From contig JACPXL010000022.1 of NCBI GenBank assembly GCA_016196555.1, positions 1-41,835 on the forward strand: a stretch of 41,835 nucleotides of DNA. Direction: 5' to 3'. The notes beneath the pieces are model-generated. The model was not told the origin of the DNA and did no database searches. It saw only the letters and a list, made by a program, of their open reading frames with translations. Positions 22,602 to 30,873 of the stretch are shown here, in pieces. A program made the translations under genes and the position numbers. Within the stretch, counting starts at the first letter, position 1, and every line of letters begins with the position of its first letter. The DNA comes from Candidatus Omnitrophota bacterium (lineage in GTDB: Bacteria; Omnitrophota; Omnitrophia; Omnitrophales; Aquincolibacteriaceae).

Positions 22602-25200
22602 GAGCAGTCTCCTTCGCGGTCGAAACATCTTTGTTTGCTGATTCTTTTTCGAATGCGTTCCAGTCAATTTCGAAAATAACCGTACGGGTTTTGGTGCCGG
22701 GATCATTATTGCTAAAAAACGGTTTGAACAGTTTTAGGCCTTCGCCGTTTAAATAGTACAGTCGAAACATAATCGAGCGTATGAGTTTTGGATCTGCAAT
22801 CACTGTGGTATAGACGTCCCCTCTTTTCACTAAAAGCGCACTGGTCATCAGAACATTGCCTGTCGTGATGGTTTTTTCTATTAATTCCCCGTCCTTCATA
22901 TAAAAAAGCTTTTGCGGAACACCGTTTAAATTTTTCTCCGGAAGATTGAGCAGCGGATCCATCGTATTAAGATCGATGCTTAAGCCGTTTTTAAAATAAA
23001 GCTTACTGCCTTCTTGCCGCAGCAGTTCGGCTTCGGGCGTATACCTTAATATTTCAATGACAGGCAAAATGGCATCCAAGTAGCTTGTTTTAAGTCCGCG
23101 GCTTTGTTTGAGAAACCCAATTTTTTCTTCCTGTTCCTCTTGCGCGACAATTGCCTCGGCTTTCTCAACATTCCACGTGGCCGCCAAGGTAAGCGCCGGA
23201 TTCTGTTCGATCATATCGTTATATAAAAAAAGATAACTTGGCGGCGGAGGTAAATCCCCGTGCGTGAAAGCTAAAAGTTGATTTTCCTGCTGAGGAGACA
23301 ATTTAAGAGAAGTTTTCGCCACGGCCGATTCACGCGAGACCGGAACCATTTCGAGAATTGTTTTTTCAACTTGTGAAGGCCGGAGACCAAGCCCTTTGAG
23401 ATAATCCATACATTCAACTCCTCCCGCCGACATCATACGGAACAAACCGGCAGCGGTTTTTTCATCATCCGTCACAAAGGCCTTGGCGAGCCAGTAAGTT
23501 TCCATTCGATGCTGCGATCCTCCATCAGCCGTAGCCCCTCGTTCTCCTACCGCGATAATGAAATAACCCGGCGGCCACCAGCTATGCACCACGGCATTCG
23601 TGGGAGTTTTGTCCCGCAAAGCAATCATGGCATCATACCAAGTATCATTCATAATAGGACGGACCGAGCGCCAGATAACATCCGCGGAAATAATCGTAAC
23701 GGGCAATACCACGAGGGCCACAAAACTAATCAAAATAGCGCGCATGACTTTTTGAGTTGGGACGGAGGGAATCTTTTTTTCAATGAGTTCTTTTCCCATC
23801 TCGCACAAGTAATGCACTCCAAACGCAACAAAAATTGAAAATGGAATAACAAACAAAACCACGAATCGTTCGGTTTTAATCGCCATACGAAAAAGCATGA
23901 CCCCAATAAACATCATCACGGCCCAACGACAAAATACCTCGAGGCGTTTCTGCCGGATGACATTGACCAAACTTAAAATTACTCCCAGAACCGCGAAGCC
24001 AGCCAGTTGAAAATTTCCCGATAGATAAACCAATTTCTGTAGGGATGTCGGGCGCGTTTCTCCTACGGTAAGAAAGGCGCTTGGCCAAGGATCAACTTTA
24101 GTCAAAGCGAATTTAGGCAGAATAAAGAGCCCCTCAAAAATAGAGTCCCACATATTGACTGGATGCATAAAAAGAGCAAGAAAAATAACGGAAGAAAAGA
24201 AGTACGAAACGGTAAACCACAAATAAGGGTTTTGATAAAAACTTTTCCGTCCCAATAGAAAGACAAAAGCGCCAAAAACTCCACCGGCAAAAGTTAAAAA
24301 CCATATGAAGGGCCATCCACTCCAGAACTGGGGATACATCGCGGTCACAACGCCTGCCACCGTTCCCCAAATCCAAGAGCGCTTTCCTTCTTCGGTCCCT
24401 GCAAAAAACAAAGTTAAAATTGTCACGGGAAAGAAATAATTGTAGGGATCCGTGTCATACCAGCCAAAAAAACTTCGCTGTAAAAAAATTGGGGCAAGCA
24501 GCATGGCGGTCGAACCGCAAATGATGCCCAGCAAATTCAGACGGTAGACATGACCGAACATAAAAAACGCCACAACAATCGGCACACAGATGAGCAGCGG
24601 GACAAAGCAAAGCGCGGTCATCATGCTTGTCCCAGGCCGGAAAAAATCCACCAGCCGATACCAAAAGTAACCGAGATAAGGATGCCATGCCCGGCGCTCT
24701 TTAACGCCATGAGGAGCGCGGCGATATTTATTCAGAAAATATCCATTTCCGAGATTGGGCCCTAAATTCCCATGTTTTTGCAAATGGCGCGTCAATGAAT
24801 AATAAAAATAAGGGTCTGCCTCCAGCAGGTAATGATGGCGATAACGGGGATAGGCCGCATTTTTCATATTACTTGCCGTCTGGCGGACAATATCCTCAAA
24901 TTTATTTTTGTCGGTCCGCAAGGTTTCTTGAGTCCGCTCTTCTGCCCATTGAAGCCGGTCGTTTGAACTCATCGTGGGAGCCATTTGACTGGCCATGGAC
25001 ACAAATTGTTGTTTCATATTCAGATAGACGCTGAGCCGCGCATTACGCTCAATCGATGCCGATTCCCAAGGCATTGGGCCGCGTAAAGGATAGGTCCGAA
25101 CATATAAGGCGAGAAGAGCCACCGCAATCAGAGCTGCCCAAAACCCTAGGCGGCTCATGCGGTTCGTTTCCCTCATTTTGGTCTCAAGATTTTGATTCAT
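22588..25200 (-). CDS. STT3-like oligosaccharyltransferase (PglB/AglB family)
   Basis: This 870-residue GT-C membrane enzyme has many transmembrane helices in its first 510 residues and a large soluble C-terminal domain. Motifs in order are EADPYFYYSL (D129, first loop), GWYDTDPYN (DxD, 249-251) and TVGETRP (E381, external loop 5 acidic motif). KTERFVV (R445) and SWWPPGYF (541) follow. The family transfers a lipid-linked glycan to Asn in Asn-X-Ser/Thr. The WWDYG motif that reads the sequon is WWPPG here, so the Asp is lost. It is first in an operon with a small exported protein, GspK-like and CtpA-like genes. Possible targets are pseudopilins or surface proteins. Confidence 0.82.
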   Translation of the reverse strand: MNQNLETKMRETNRMSRLGFWAALIAVALLALYVRTYPLRGPMPWESASIERNARLSVYLNMKQQFVSMASQMAPTMSSNDRLQWAEERTQETLRTDKNKFEDIVRQTASNMKNAAYPRYRHHYLLEADPYFYYSLTRHLQKHGNLGPNLGNGYFLNKYRRAPHGVKERRAWHPYLGYFWYRLVDFFRPGTSMMTALCFVPLLICVPIVVAFFMFGHVYRLNLLGIICGSTAMLLAPIFLQRSFFGWYDTDPYNYFFPVTILTLFFAGTEEGKRSWIWGTVAGVVTAMYPQFWSGWPFIWFLTFAGGVFGAFVFLLGRKSFYQNPYLWFTVSYFFSSVIFLALFMHPVNMWDSIFEGLFILPKFALTKVDPWPSAFLTVGETRPTSLQKLVYLSGNFQLAGFAVLGVILSLVNVIRQKRLEVFCRWAVMMFIGVMLFRMAIKTERFVVLFVIPFSIFVAFGVHYLCEMGKELIEKKIPSVPTQKVMRAILISFVALVVLPVTIISADVIWRSVRPIMNDTWYDAMIALRDKTPTNAVVHSWWPPGYFIIAVGERGATADGGSQHRMETYWLAKAFVTDDEKTAAGLFRMMSAGGVECMDYLKGLGLRPSQVEKTILEMVPVSRESAVAKTSLKLSPQQENQLLAFTHGDLPPPPSYLFLYNDMIEQNPALTLAATWNVEKAEAIVAQEEQEEKIGFLKQSRGLKTSYLDAILPVIEILRYTPEAELLRQEGSKLYFKNGLSIDLNTMDPLLNLPEKNLNGVPQKLFYMKDGELIEKTITTGNVLMTSALLVKRGDVYTTVIADPKLIRSIMFRLYYLNGEGLKLFKPFFSNNDPGTKTRTVIFEIDWNAFEKESANKDVSTAKETAHATA

Positions 25201-25247
25201 AATTGTGTTAAAGTCATAAGCGAAATCATCCGTATTTGAAATAACCT

Positions 25248-25955
25248 ATGGAAAACAAAAAAGTCCTTATTATGATCCCCGCCTTCAATGAAGGGAGGGC
25301 TATTCGGCTGCTGGTCAATGATATTCGAAAGCGTTTCCCTGCCTTTACTATTTTGGTCATCAATGACGGCTCTTCCGATAACACCGCTCAAGAAGCCAGG
25401 GCCGGGAAAGCCCAGCTCGTTTCTTTGCCCTACAATCTCGGAATCGGGGGCGCGGTTCAAACTGGATTCAAACTTGCTCTGCGCGATGGTTATGACGCCA
25501 CGATTCAAATTGATGGAGATGCTCAGCATGACCCTGCCTTTTTAATGGATGTTCTCGGCCCGGTACTTCGGGGAGAAGTTGATTTATGCATTGGAAGCCG
25601 CTTTCTTTCGGAAAAATCAAAATTCAAATCCACGTTTTTACGCCGCATCGGCATTCGTTTTTTCTCTGTTTTGCTCGGCTGGCTCACTGGTATTTATCTG
25701 ACGGATCCCACATCAGGCTACCGGGCCACCGGCAAAAAACTTATTTCCAAGTTCGCTTCTTATTATCCGATCGATTTCCCGGAACCCGAAGCCATTCAAA
25801 TTGCAAACCGTTTTGGTGCAAAAATTATCGAGGTCCCCGTGAATATGCGCAAACGGCTTGGCGGGACCTCTTCAATCCGGTATTTCGTCACCCTCTACTA
25901 TATGATCAAGGTAACCTTAGCTATCTTGATCGACACTTTGAAGCATAAAAATTAG
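25248..25955 (+). CDS. glycosyltransferase family 2, polyprenyl-phosphate sugar synthase-like
   Basis: This 235-residue GT2 enzyme begins KKVLIMIPAFNEGRAIRLLV and contains VINDGSSDNTAQEA. The donor site ATIQIDGDAQHDPAF holds the DxD metal site and QHDP pattern of the DPM1 branch. DPTSGYRATGKKLI follows. It probably transfers a sugar to undecaprenyl phosphate or a related lipid. A DUF2304 membrane protein follows after 8 bases, a common pair in bacteria and archaea. The gene is divergent from the STT3-like gene across only 47 bases, so it may supply lipid-linked sugar for that enzyme; this link is inference. Confidence 0.9.
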   Translation: MENKKVLIMIPAFNEGRAIRLLVNDIRKRFPAFTILVINDGSSDNTAQEARAGKAQLVSLPYNLGIGGAVQTGFKLALRDGYDATIQIDGDAQHDPAFLMDVLGPVLRGEVDLCIGSRFLSEKSKFKSTFLRRIGIRFFSVLLGWLTGIYLTDPTSGYRATGKKLISKFASYYPIDFPEPEAIQIANRFGAKIIEVPVNMRKRLGGTSSIRYFVTLYYMIKVTLAILIDTLKHKN

Positions 25956-25963
25956 GAGAAAAC

Positions 25964-26329
25964 ATGCACCCTAAAATTTTTACGATTCTCCTTGCGGCCG
26001 TTATTTTCATGATTGTTATCGACGCTATCCGGCGCCAAAAAATGACTTTTAAATATTCCATCTTCTGGATGAGCAACTGCCTTCTTGCACTTGTCCTGTC
26101 GATTAATGACCGAATCTTAGTCCGCTTGTCAGAACTTGCCGGTTTTTCATTGCCCAGCAATTTCATTTTTTTCCTTTTGCTCGTTTTCTTCATCGTGCTG
26201 AGTTTTCTCCTCACGATTTATGTCAATGAACAAAACACCCGCACCGAAAATCTTGCCCAAGCGATGGCTTTGCTCGAACACAAATTCGATCAAAGCTTAA
26301 ATCAAAAAACAGATTCCACAAAAAAATAA
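25964..26329 (+). CDS. DUF2304 membrane protein
   Basis: This 121-residue protein has three hydrophobic segments (about 5-22, 36-50, 64-86) and a charged C-terminal helix (EQNTRTENLAQAMALLEHKF). This is the DUF2304 architecture that commonly sits next to DPM1-like GT2 enzymes. It may help anchor or assist the GT2 enzyme at the membrane, but its molecular role is not established. It has a good AGGAGAAAAC site. It converges with the TPR gene, leaving one base between stops. Confidence 0.8.
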   Translation: MHPKIFTILLAAVIFMIVIDAIRRQKMTFKYSIFWMSNCLLALVLSINDRILVRLSELAGFSLPSNFIFFLLLVFFIVLSFLLTIYVNEQNTRTENLAQAMALLEHKFDQSLNQKTDSTKK

Positions 26330-26330
26330 G

Positions 26331-27068
26331 CTACTTTCCGGAAGCCGGTGACCGGCTCGAAGATGGAACCGAAATTGGGTGATCATTGCTTGGGGCCGGC
26401 AAGCCTTCTTCCATTGCTTTTTCTTCGTTATCTCCTTGATTAATTAACGATTCGAGTGTTGCGGCCAAATCAAAACGATTAATGGAGCGGAGAATGGAAA
26501 CAGGCCCTAAAGCACGTTCTTTTTTCCCCATGGTCACATAAGCCATTCCCAACCCAAAATAAGCCTCAGGAGGTTTATCCGTGGTCACATCGAGCGATTT
26601 TTGAAATAGTTTCTCTGCCGTTTCCGGATCTTTCTTCTCAAAAAGAGTGACCCAGCCAAGACCTAAATAAGCTTTTGAGTAATTAGGACTTATGGCAATC
26701 GCTTTCTCAAAATATTGGGCGGCTTCTAATGGGGCTTTGCCAGCCCCCGCGTAAGTAATCCCAAGATTAAAATAAGAATCTGGAAAATTGGGGTCGACTC
26801 GAATGGCTTCCTGGAAAGAGCCGATCGCGCTTTGCAGCGATTTATTCTGTTTCAAGTAAGCAATCCCTAAAAGATTGTAAGCTTGGGCTAAATTAGGATT
26901 TTCTTTTAAGACTTCTTGGAGTTCTTCGATGGCTTTGTCATAATCCTCTTTGGACAAATACTTTTCGGCGGCATTGTAATGTGCAATCATGGATTCCTCA
27001 TTTGCTCTCGCGGCACCCATCGAAAATATTAAAAACGAAAAAACAATCCCACACAATATCGGTCTCAA
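26331..27068 (-). CDS. exported TPR-repeat protein
   Basis: This 245-residue protein has a signal peptide (about 1-22, ending ARA) and about four to five tetratricopeptide units from residue 30 to 200. Examples are YNLLGIAYLKQNK, YFNLGITYAGAGK, YLGLGWVTLFEKK and YFGLGMAYVTMGK. The tail is Pro/Ser-rich and probably disordered. The start codon is TTG at 27068, overlapping the upstream TGA, with a GGAG seven bases upstream. It is the last gene of the secretion/pilus-like operon. TPR lipoproteins such as PilF/PilW help secretin assembly in type IV pili, but I see no lipobox Cys here, so that role is tentative. Confidence 0.8.
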   Translation of the reverse strand: MRPILCGIVFSFLIFSMGAARANEESMIAHYNAAEKYLSKEDYDKAIEELQEVLKENPNLAQAYNLLGIAYLKQNKSLQSAIGSFQEAIRVDPNFPDSYFNLGITYAGAGKAPLEAAQYFEKAIAISPNYSKAYLGLGWVTLFEKKDPETAEKLFQKSLDVTTDKPPEAYFGLGMAYVTMGKKERALGPVSILRSINRFDLAATLESLINQGDNEEKAMEEGLPAPSNDHPISVPSSSRSPASGK

Positions 27069-27853
27069 GCTTTGACTCCCGGCACAGCTTCTGGAGGAGC
27101 AAAACCACCTGCGGCTTGATCTTCATCTTCTTGGCCTGGTTGGCTCGGAACTGCGGCTGCAGGCCCTGCGCTCACTTCTTTAGTTTCTGTTTCAGCCGTT
27201 TTCATGATTCCTTCGGGCTGCTCCTCCTCTGAAGAAGTTGGAGTAGAGGCTGATTCCAGAGAATCTTCCGATGAAAGAATCTCTCCTTCGATTTTTTCTG
27301 TCGCAATCAAAACTCGTGAAATATCGAAACTGAATTTCATGACATCCGCCCCTTTGGATTTCGGAGTCAAACTATATTTCGTAATTTGAAATAAATAATC
27401 TGATTCTTCCAGGGCATGCATAAAACCAAGAACGTTGCCCAGAGATCCCTCTCCCGAAATGGTTGTCTTATATTCCTGGACCATGGAAGTGGAACTGACA
27501 TCTCCTGGCTGAATGTTCGAAACGGAAACCGACTTCTCCGCTGCAATAGTTTCGATTTTTCGAAGCAAAGCCGCGACGATTTCTTCCTGCTTTTTTTCGC
27601 CGGCATCCAAGTATTTCACATACTGTCCATATTCTTTCAGAATGCCGTCCCGAAACGAAAGAATACGCAAATTGCGTTTAATGGTCTGCGATTTTGTGAC
27701 GATTTCGGTCTCAAGGCTCGTAATATGACTTAAAATGGGGCCTAAAAGAAGCCCGTCCATTAAAGCAAGCGCCACAAGCACAATGGCAATGCTGACGAGA
27801 GTTTTTTCGCCCTTTGAAAGTTTTGCAAAAACCGCTTCGATTTGTTCGATCAT
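27065..27853 (-). CDS. PilO/GspM-like inner-membrane assembly protein
   Basis: This 262-residue protein has a short cytoplasmic start, one transmembrane helix (TLVSIAIVLVALALMDGLL, about 18-36), then a coiled coil. A ferredoxin-like periplasmic domain follows (EYKTTISGEGSLGNVLGFMHALEESDYLF). This is the PilO/GspM layout. The C-terminal 65 residues are acidic and Ser/Pro/Ala-rich and look disordered, an extension beyond typical PilO. It pairs with the upstream PilM-PilN fusion to form the inner-membrane alignment subcomplex. A GGAAG site precedes the ATG. It overlaps the TPR gene by 4 bases. Confidence 0.8.
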   Translation of the reverse strand: MIEQIEAVFAKLSKGEKTLVSIAIVLVALALMDGLLLGPILSHITSLETEIVTKSQTIKRNLRILSFRDGILKEYGQYVKYLDAGEKKQEEIVAALLRKIETIAAEKSVSVSNIQPGDVSSTSMVQEYKTTISGEGSLGNVLGFMHALEESDYLFQITKYSLTPKSKGADVMKFSFDISRVLIATEKIEGEILSSEDSLESASTPTSSEEEQPEGIMKTAETETKEVSAGPAAAVPSQPGQEDEDQAAGGFAPPEAVPGVKA

Positions 27854-27858
27854 CGTCT

Positions 27859-29373
27859 CTAGACTTCCTTATCTTCGGCAAGCTGACATTCAATTTCAAA
27901 ATCGGCCACGTCGGCTTGTCCCACATGCCTCGATTTTGTTGATTTGGTCTTCACACTGCTAAAATAATTTGATTCTTCAAGGTCTGTCACAAAGGCAAAA
28001 ACACGGGACATTGAATTGGCCGTTCCCTTAAGCTCCAGAACACCGGTTTGATCATATTTAAAATCCGTCAAATAAATGTCATCTCCGATCAAAGAGGTAA
28101 CGCGCTCGAAAACATACAGCGCTTTGCCGCGATTTTTAATCAAATTTCTTACCACTCTCGCCTTGGTGGAAGCCCGCTCGAGGCTCAAGGCTTCACTTGC
28201 GCTTTGTTCATCAATAGAATCGATTTTCTGAATAATTTCCTTTTTGATATAAATTTTACTGGCTAAAAAAATACACAACAAAACCAGACAGGCCATAACC
28301 AAAACACCCAAGGTAATGACTTCCCTGCCGCCTTCGCGGAATCGTCTTCTAAGCTTCAGCTCTTTGGGAGTTAAATCCAGCCTCATGAAAGACAGGCTGG
28401 CCAGAGAAGCGGTTAAATCGAAAAAACTATCGTCAGTCATTCCCTCTTTTTTTGAAAAGGCCTGGCCGTCCGCCGGAATAATGGCGGCAGCTTCTACAAA
28501 TTGAAGAAGTAAATCTTTTTCTAAATTCAAAGATCTTGTTTTTTGAATCATTTTTTGGAGCTCAGCCTTTATTTCACTTCCTCCAGAAACCACGAGAGTT
28601 TTAATCGCTCGGCCCACTCCTTGGTCCTGATAAGCCGATACGGATTTTTCGAGTTCCCCCACAAAAGCCGTCTGAACTTCTTCTCCGCCGCTTCTCAACT
28701 CTTGAAGACCGATAGGAATACTGCGGACAAAAACTAATTGATGCTGGTCCACCACGGTGAAATCTGCGTAATGGTCGGCAATATGAAGCCCTCCCACAGC
28801 GGCGTCCTCAGTCCTGCTGTCAGCAATCCGGTCATAGCAGTTGGACATAGCTTCGGAAGCAATCATGATTTTCGCAATTTCCATCCCAGCCTTTTCAATA
28901 ATTTGATATAGCCGGTCAATGACGCGGCGGTTGACAATAGTCAGTAACACATTGGTGTAATGTTGGCCGGCCGATTCCATACAAAGGTAATCAATCACAA
29001 TTTCATCGCGGGAATAGGGGGTATAACGTCCTGCCTGCAAATCTACAATCTTACTGATTTCTTCTAAATCATTAGAGGGCATATCCACGTTTTTGGAAAT
29101 AAAAAGCGTTGAGGGAAGAACACAGATCACGTCCCGAGTGCCAATGCCATTTTCGTTGGCAAACTGCAGCAAAAATTCGCTGATTTTGTCATCTTCTTGA
29201 TCGCTTAAATCCTGGCTGGCGGTATGCAGGACTAAAATAGTCTCTTCGGTCTCTTGAGTCGCATGAACCAATCGTACTCGGTTGGGCGAAATATCCACCG
29301 CGATCAGATCATGACTCCGCTTAGAGGAAAAAAATTTGCCCGTTGGAAGGGAAAGTTTAGGCATGGTCACCAT
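27859..29373 (-). CDS. PilM-PilN fusion (GspL-like)
   Basis: The protein has about 504 residues. An N-terminal actin-like PilM domain begins at LIAVDISPNRVRLVHATQ and includes VLPSTLFISKNVDMPS and RYTPYSRDEIVIDY. GGLHIADHYADFTVV and TLVVSGGSEIKAELQKMI are further ATPase-fold segments. A transmembrane helix (EVITLGVLVMACLVLLCIFLA) then leads to a PilN-like periplasmic domain with LIGDDIYLTDFKYDQTGVLELKG. One chain therefore carries what Pseudomonas-type pili split over PilM and PilN, the GspL plan. It would recruit the GspE ATPase to the inner membrane. The start at 29373 follows the GspJ stop directly; 29364 and 29397 are alternatives. Confidence 0.85.
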   Translation of the reverse strand: MVTMPKLSLPTGKFFSSKRSHDLIAVDISPNRVRLVHATQETEETILVLHTASQDLSDQEDDKISEFLLQFANENGIGTRDVICVLPSTLFISKNVDMPSNDLEEISKIVDLQAGRYTPYSRDEIVIDYLCMESAGQHYTNVLLTIVNRRVIDRLYQIIEKAGMEIAKIMIASEAMSNCYDRIADSRTEDAAVGGLHIADHYADFTVVDQHQLVFVRSIPIGLQELRSGGEEVQTAFVGELEKSVSAYQDQGVGRAIKTLVVSGGSEIKAELQKMIQKTRSLNLEKDLLLQFVEAAAIIPADGQAFSKKEGMTDDSFFDLTASLASLSFMRLDLTPKELKLRRRFREGGREVITLGVLVMACLVLLCIFLASKIYIKKEIIQKIDSIDEQSASEALSLERASTKARVVRNLIKNRGKALYVFERVTSLIGDDIYLTDFKYDQTGVLELKGTANSMSRVFAFVTDLEESNYFSSVKTKSTKSRHVGQADVADFEIECQLAEDKEV

Positions 29374-29375
29374 GG

Positions 29376-30005
29376 TCAACTCGTGGGCGGGGCACATCCG
29401 CCCGCTGGAACAGGAATAATACGGCTCATGGTTTTTTCCGCTTTGTCCTTCCCATATTCAATGTCTAATTTGATGGCCCTGGGAAGACAGGGACGATTCC
29501 AATAACTCACCCATTGTCCAGGAGTTGGCTTATTGACCGACATATCATAATGAATGGCAATACCGCGAATATCACCGGCCACTTGGTCCGTCTGATCTTC
29601 TCCAATCGTGGATGGCAAAAGCATTTGCTGATAAGTTTCCTGAGTGCGCTGAACTTCGTGCGAATCTTGTTCAAAATGGTACCGGACACGGACCGGCTGT
29701 TGTAAGGGCACCTTCCCCCAGAGAACGGATTTCTCGCCGGCAGGAATTCGAGTGTAAAATTGCAAAGAGGCCGGAGCGCCAACAAGAATATTGGCCGTAA
29801 ACGGAAATGCATTCCGCAAATCAACCGTCAATTTTTCCAGAAAATAATCAATCTCCGATTCGGCACTTCCCATCATCGCATAACGCCAAATGCGATTACC
29901 GCCGAGGAAAGTGGTATAAATGATCGTACCGAGAAAAGAAACAATCACTGCCGTAACAATTACTTCGATCATTGTCATTCCCTGTGTTGACCGCAAAGGC
30001 TTCAT
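29376..30005 (-). CDS. gspJ: GspJ-like minor pseudopilin
   Basis: This 209-residue protein has a class III leader MKPLRSTQG ending in Gly. The hydrophobic helix begins MTMIEVIVTAVIVSFLGTIIY, with Glu5 of the mature form. The body contains a GspJ-like region (EIDYFLEKLTVDLRNAFPF and VRYHFEQDSHEVQRT). GspJ, with GspI and GspK, forms the tip of the type II pseudopilus. Gene order G-I-J supports the assignment, although GspH is missing between G and I. Its end meets the start of the PilM-PilN gene. Confidence 0.78.
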   Translation of the reverse strand: MKPLRSTQGMTMIEVIVTAVIVSFLGTIIYTTFLGGNRIWRYAMMGSAESEIDYFLEKLTVDLRNAFPFTANILVGAPASLQFYTRIPAGEKSVLWGKVPLQQPVRVRYHFEQDSHEVQRTQETYQQMLLPSTIGEDQTDQVAGDIRGIAIHYDMSVNKPTPGQWVSYWNRPCLPRAIKLDIEYGKDKAEKTMSRIIPVPAGGCAPPTS

Positions 30006-30011
30006 GATATT

Positions 30012-30404
30012 TCAAGTAGTGTGAGGAACGACTAAATATCCAGTTCGCGTAATGTTTTTATTCTTGCCTTGAAATGTCCATCTCAAATCATACTGGACTC
30101 GAAAAAAATCCTCTCCCTGGCTTAAAACGTTTATTGCAGTGTTATAGACTGCCTTTCTCCCCATCAATAGAAGCTCATCTTTTGCCTCTTTTGCGTCAGA
30201 AGGCGGTAATCTTTTCATACGATAAACATAATCCTGCATCGCCCAAACTTTTTCCGACATAATCCACTGAGCTTCCAATCGGGTTTCCGCATATTTTAAT
30301 GTCTGTAATGAACTGAGAAGGGCACGGTAAACCGTCACTAAGCCGCCGGACAAAATAAGGACGGCTATAAGCACCTCGATCAAAGTCATTCCTTTTTGAT
30401 TCAT
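30012..30404 (-). CDS. gspI: GspI-like minor pseudopilin
   Basis: This protein of about 130 residues begins MNQKGMTLIEVLIAVLILSGG, a very short leader with prepilin peptidase cleavage after Gly5 and Glu5 in the mature chain. The remainder (VYRALLSSLQTLKYAETRLEAQW and VQYDLRWTFQG) fits GspI, which initiates the tip complex with GspJ and GspK. I prefer the ATG at 30404 over 30425 because class III leaders are short and the ATG follows the GspG stop by 11 bases. It is 6 bases from gspJ. Confidence 0.78.
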   Translation of the reverse strand: MNQKGMTLIEVLIAVLILSGGLVTVYRALLSSLQTLKYAETRLEAQWIMSEKVWAMQDYVYRMKRLPPSDAKEAKDELLLMGRKAVYNTAINVLSQGEDFFRVQYDLRWTFQGKNKNITRTGYLVVPHTT

Positions 30405-30415
30405 AAATTCAGCGG

Positions 30416-30853
30416 CTATTCCCAATTGACAATGTCATCATCCACTTTATCTGATTTAGGATTTTTCCCCTGAGAAAACACATCATAATCATGCGGGCGG
30501 TGAGTCCCAGGCGATTGATACTGATAAGGCTTCCCCCACGGATCCAGAGGTGTTTTTTCCAGATACGGACCATTCCAATTTTGCGGAGTCGGATTTGAAG
30601 TCGGTTTTTTGAGAAGAGCCTTCAATCCTTGCTCGGTGGTGGGGAAAAAACCGTTGTCCAATTCATAAAGTTTTAAGGCGGTTGGAATGTTAACTTCAAT
30701 GTCGGCTTTAGCCGCGGCGATTCGCGCTTGGTCCGAACGTCCCAAAAGACGCGGCACTACCATGGCCGATAAAGTTGCGATAATGACGACCACCAAAATA
30801 ATTTCGATTAAGCTGAATCCGCGAGAATCAGCAGGATTTAATCTTCCCTTCAT
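30416..30853 (-). CDS. gspG: GspG-like major pseudopilin
   Basis: This 145-residue protein has a leader MKGRLNPADSRG, then FSLIEIILVVVIIATLSAMVV with Glu5. The C-terminal part LKLYELDNGFFPTTEQGLKALL and PLDPWGKPYQYQSPG is the GspG signature. Late Asp residues (KVDDDIVNWE) fit the calcium site of GspG. The ATG at 30853 has an excellent GAGGAGGAG site; an upstream ATG at 30877 does not. It is the main subunit of the pseudopilus and would be processed by a GspO-type peptidase that is not in this window. Confidence 0.92.
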   Translation of the reverse strand: MKGRLNPADSRGFSLIEIILVVVIIATLSAMVVPRLLGRSDQARIAAAKADIEVNIPTALKLYELDNGFFPTTEQGLKALLKKPTSNPTPQNWNGPYLEKTPLDPWGKPYQYQSPGTHRPHDYDVFSQGKNPKSDKVDDDIVNWE

Positions 30854-30873
30854 GGACTCCTCCTCTTTCATGA

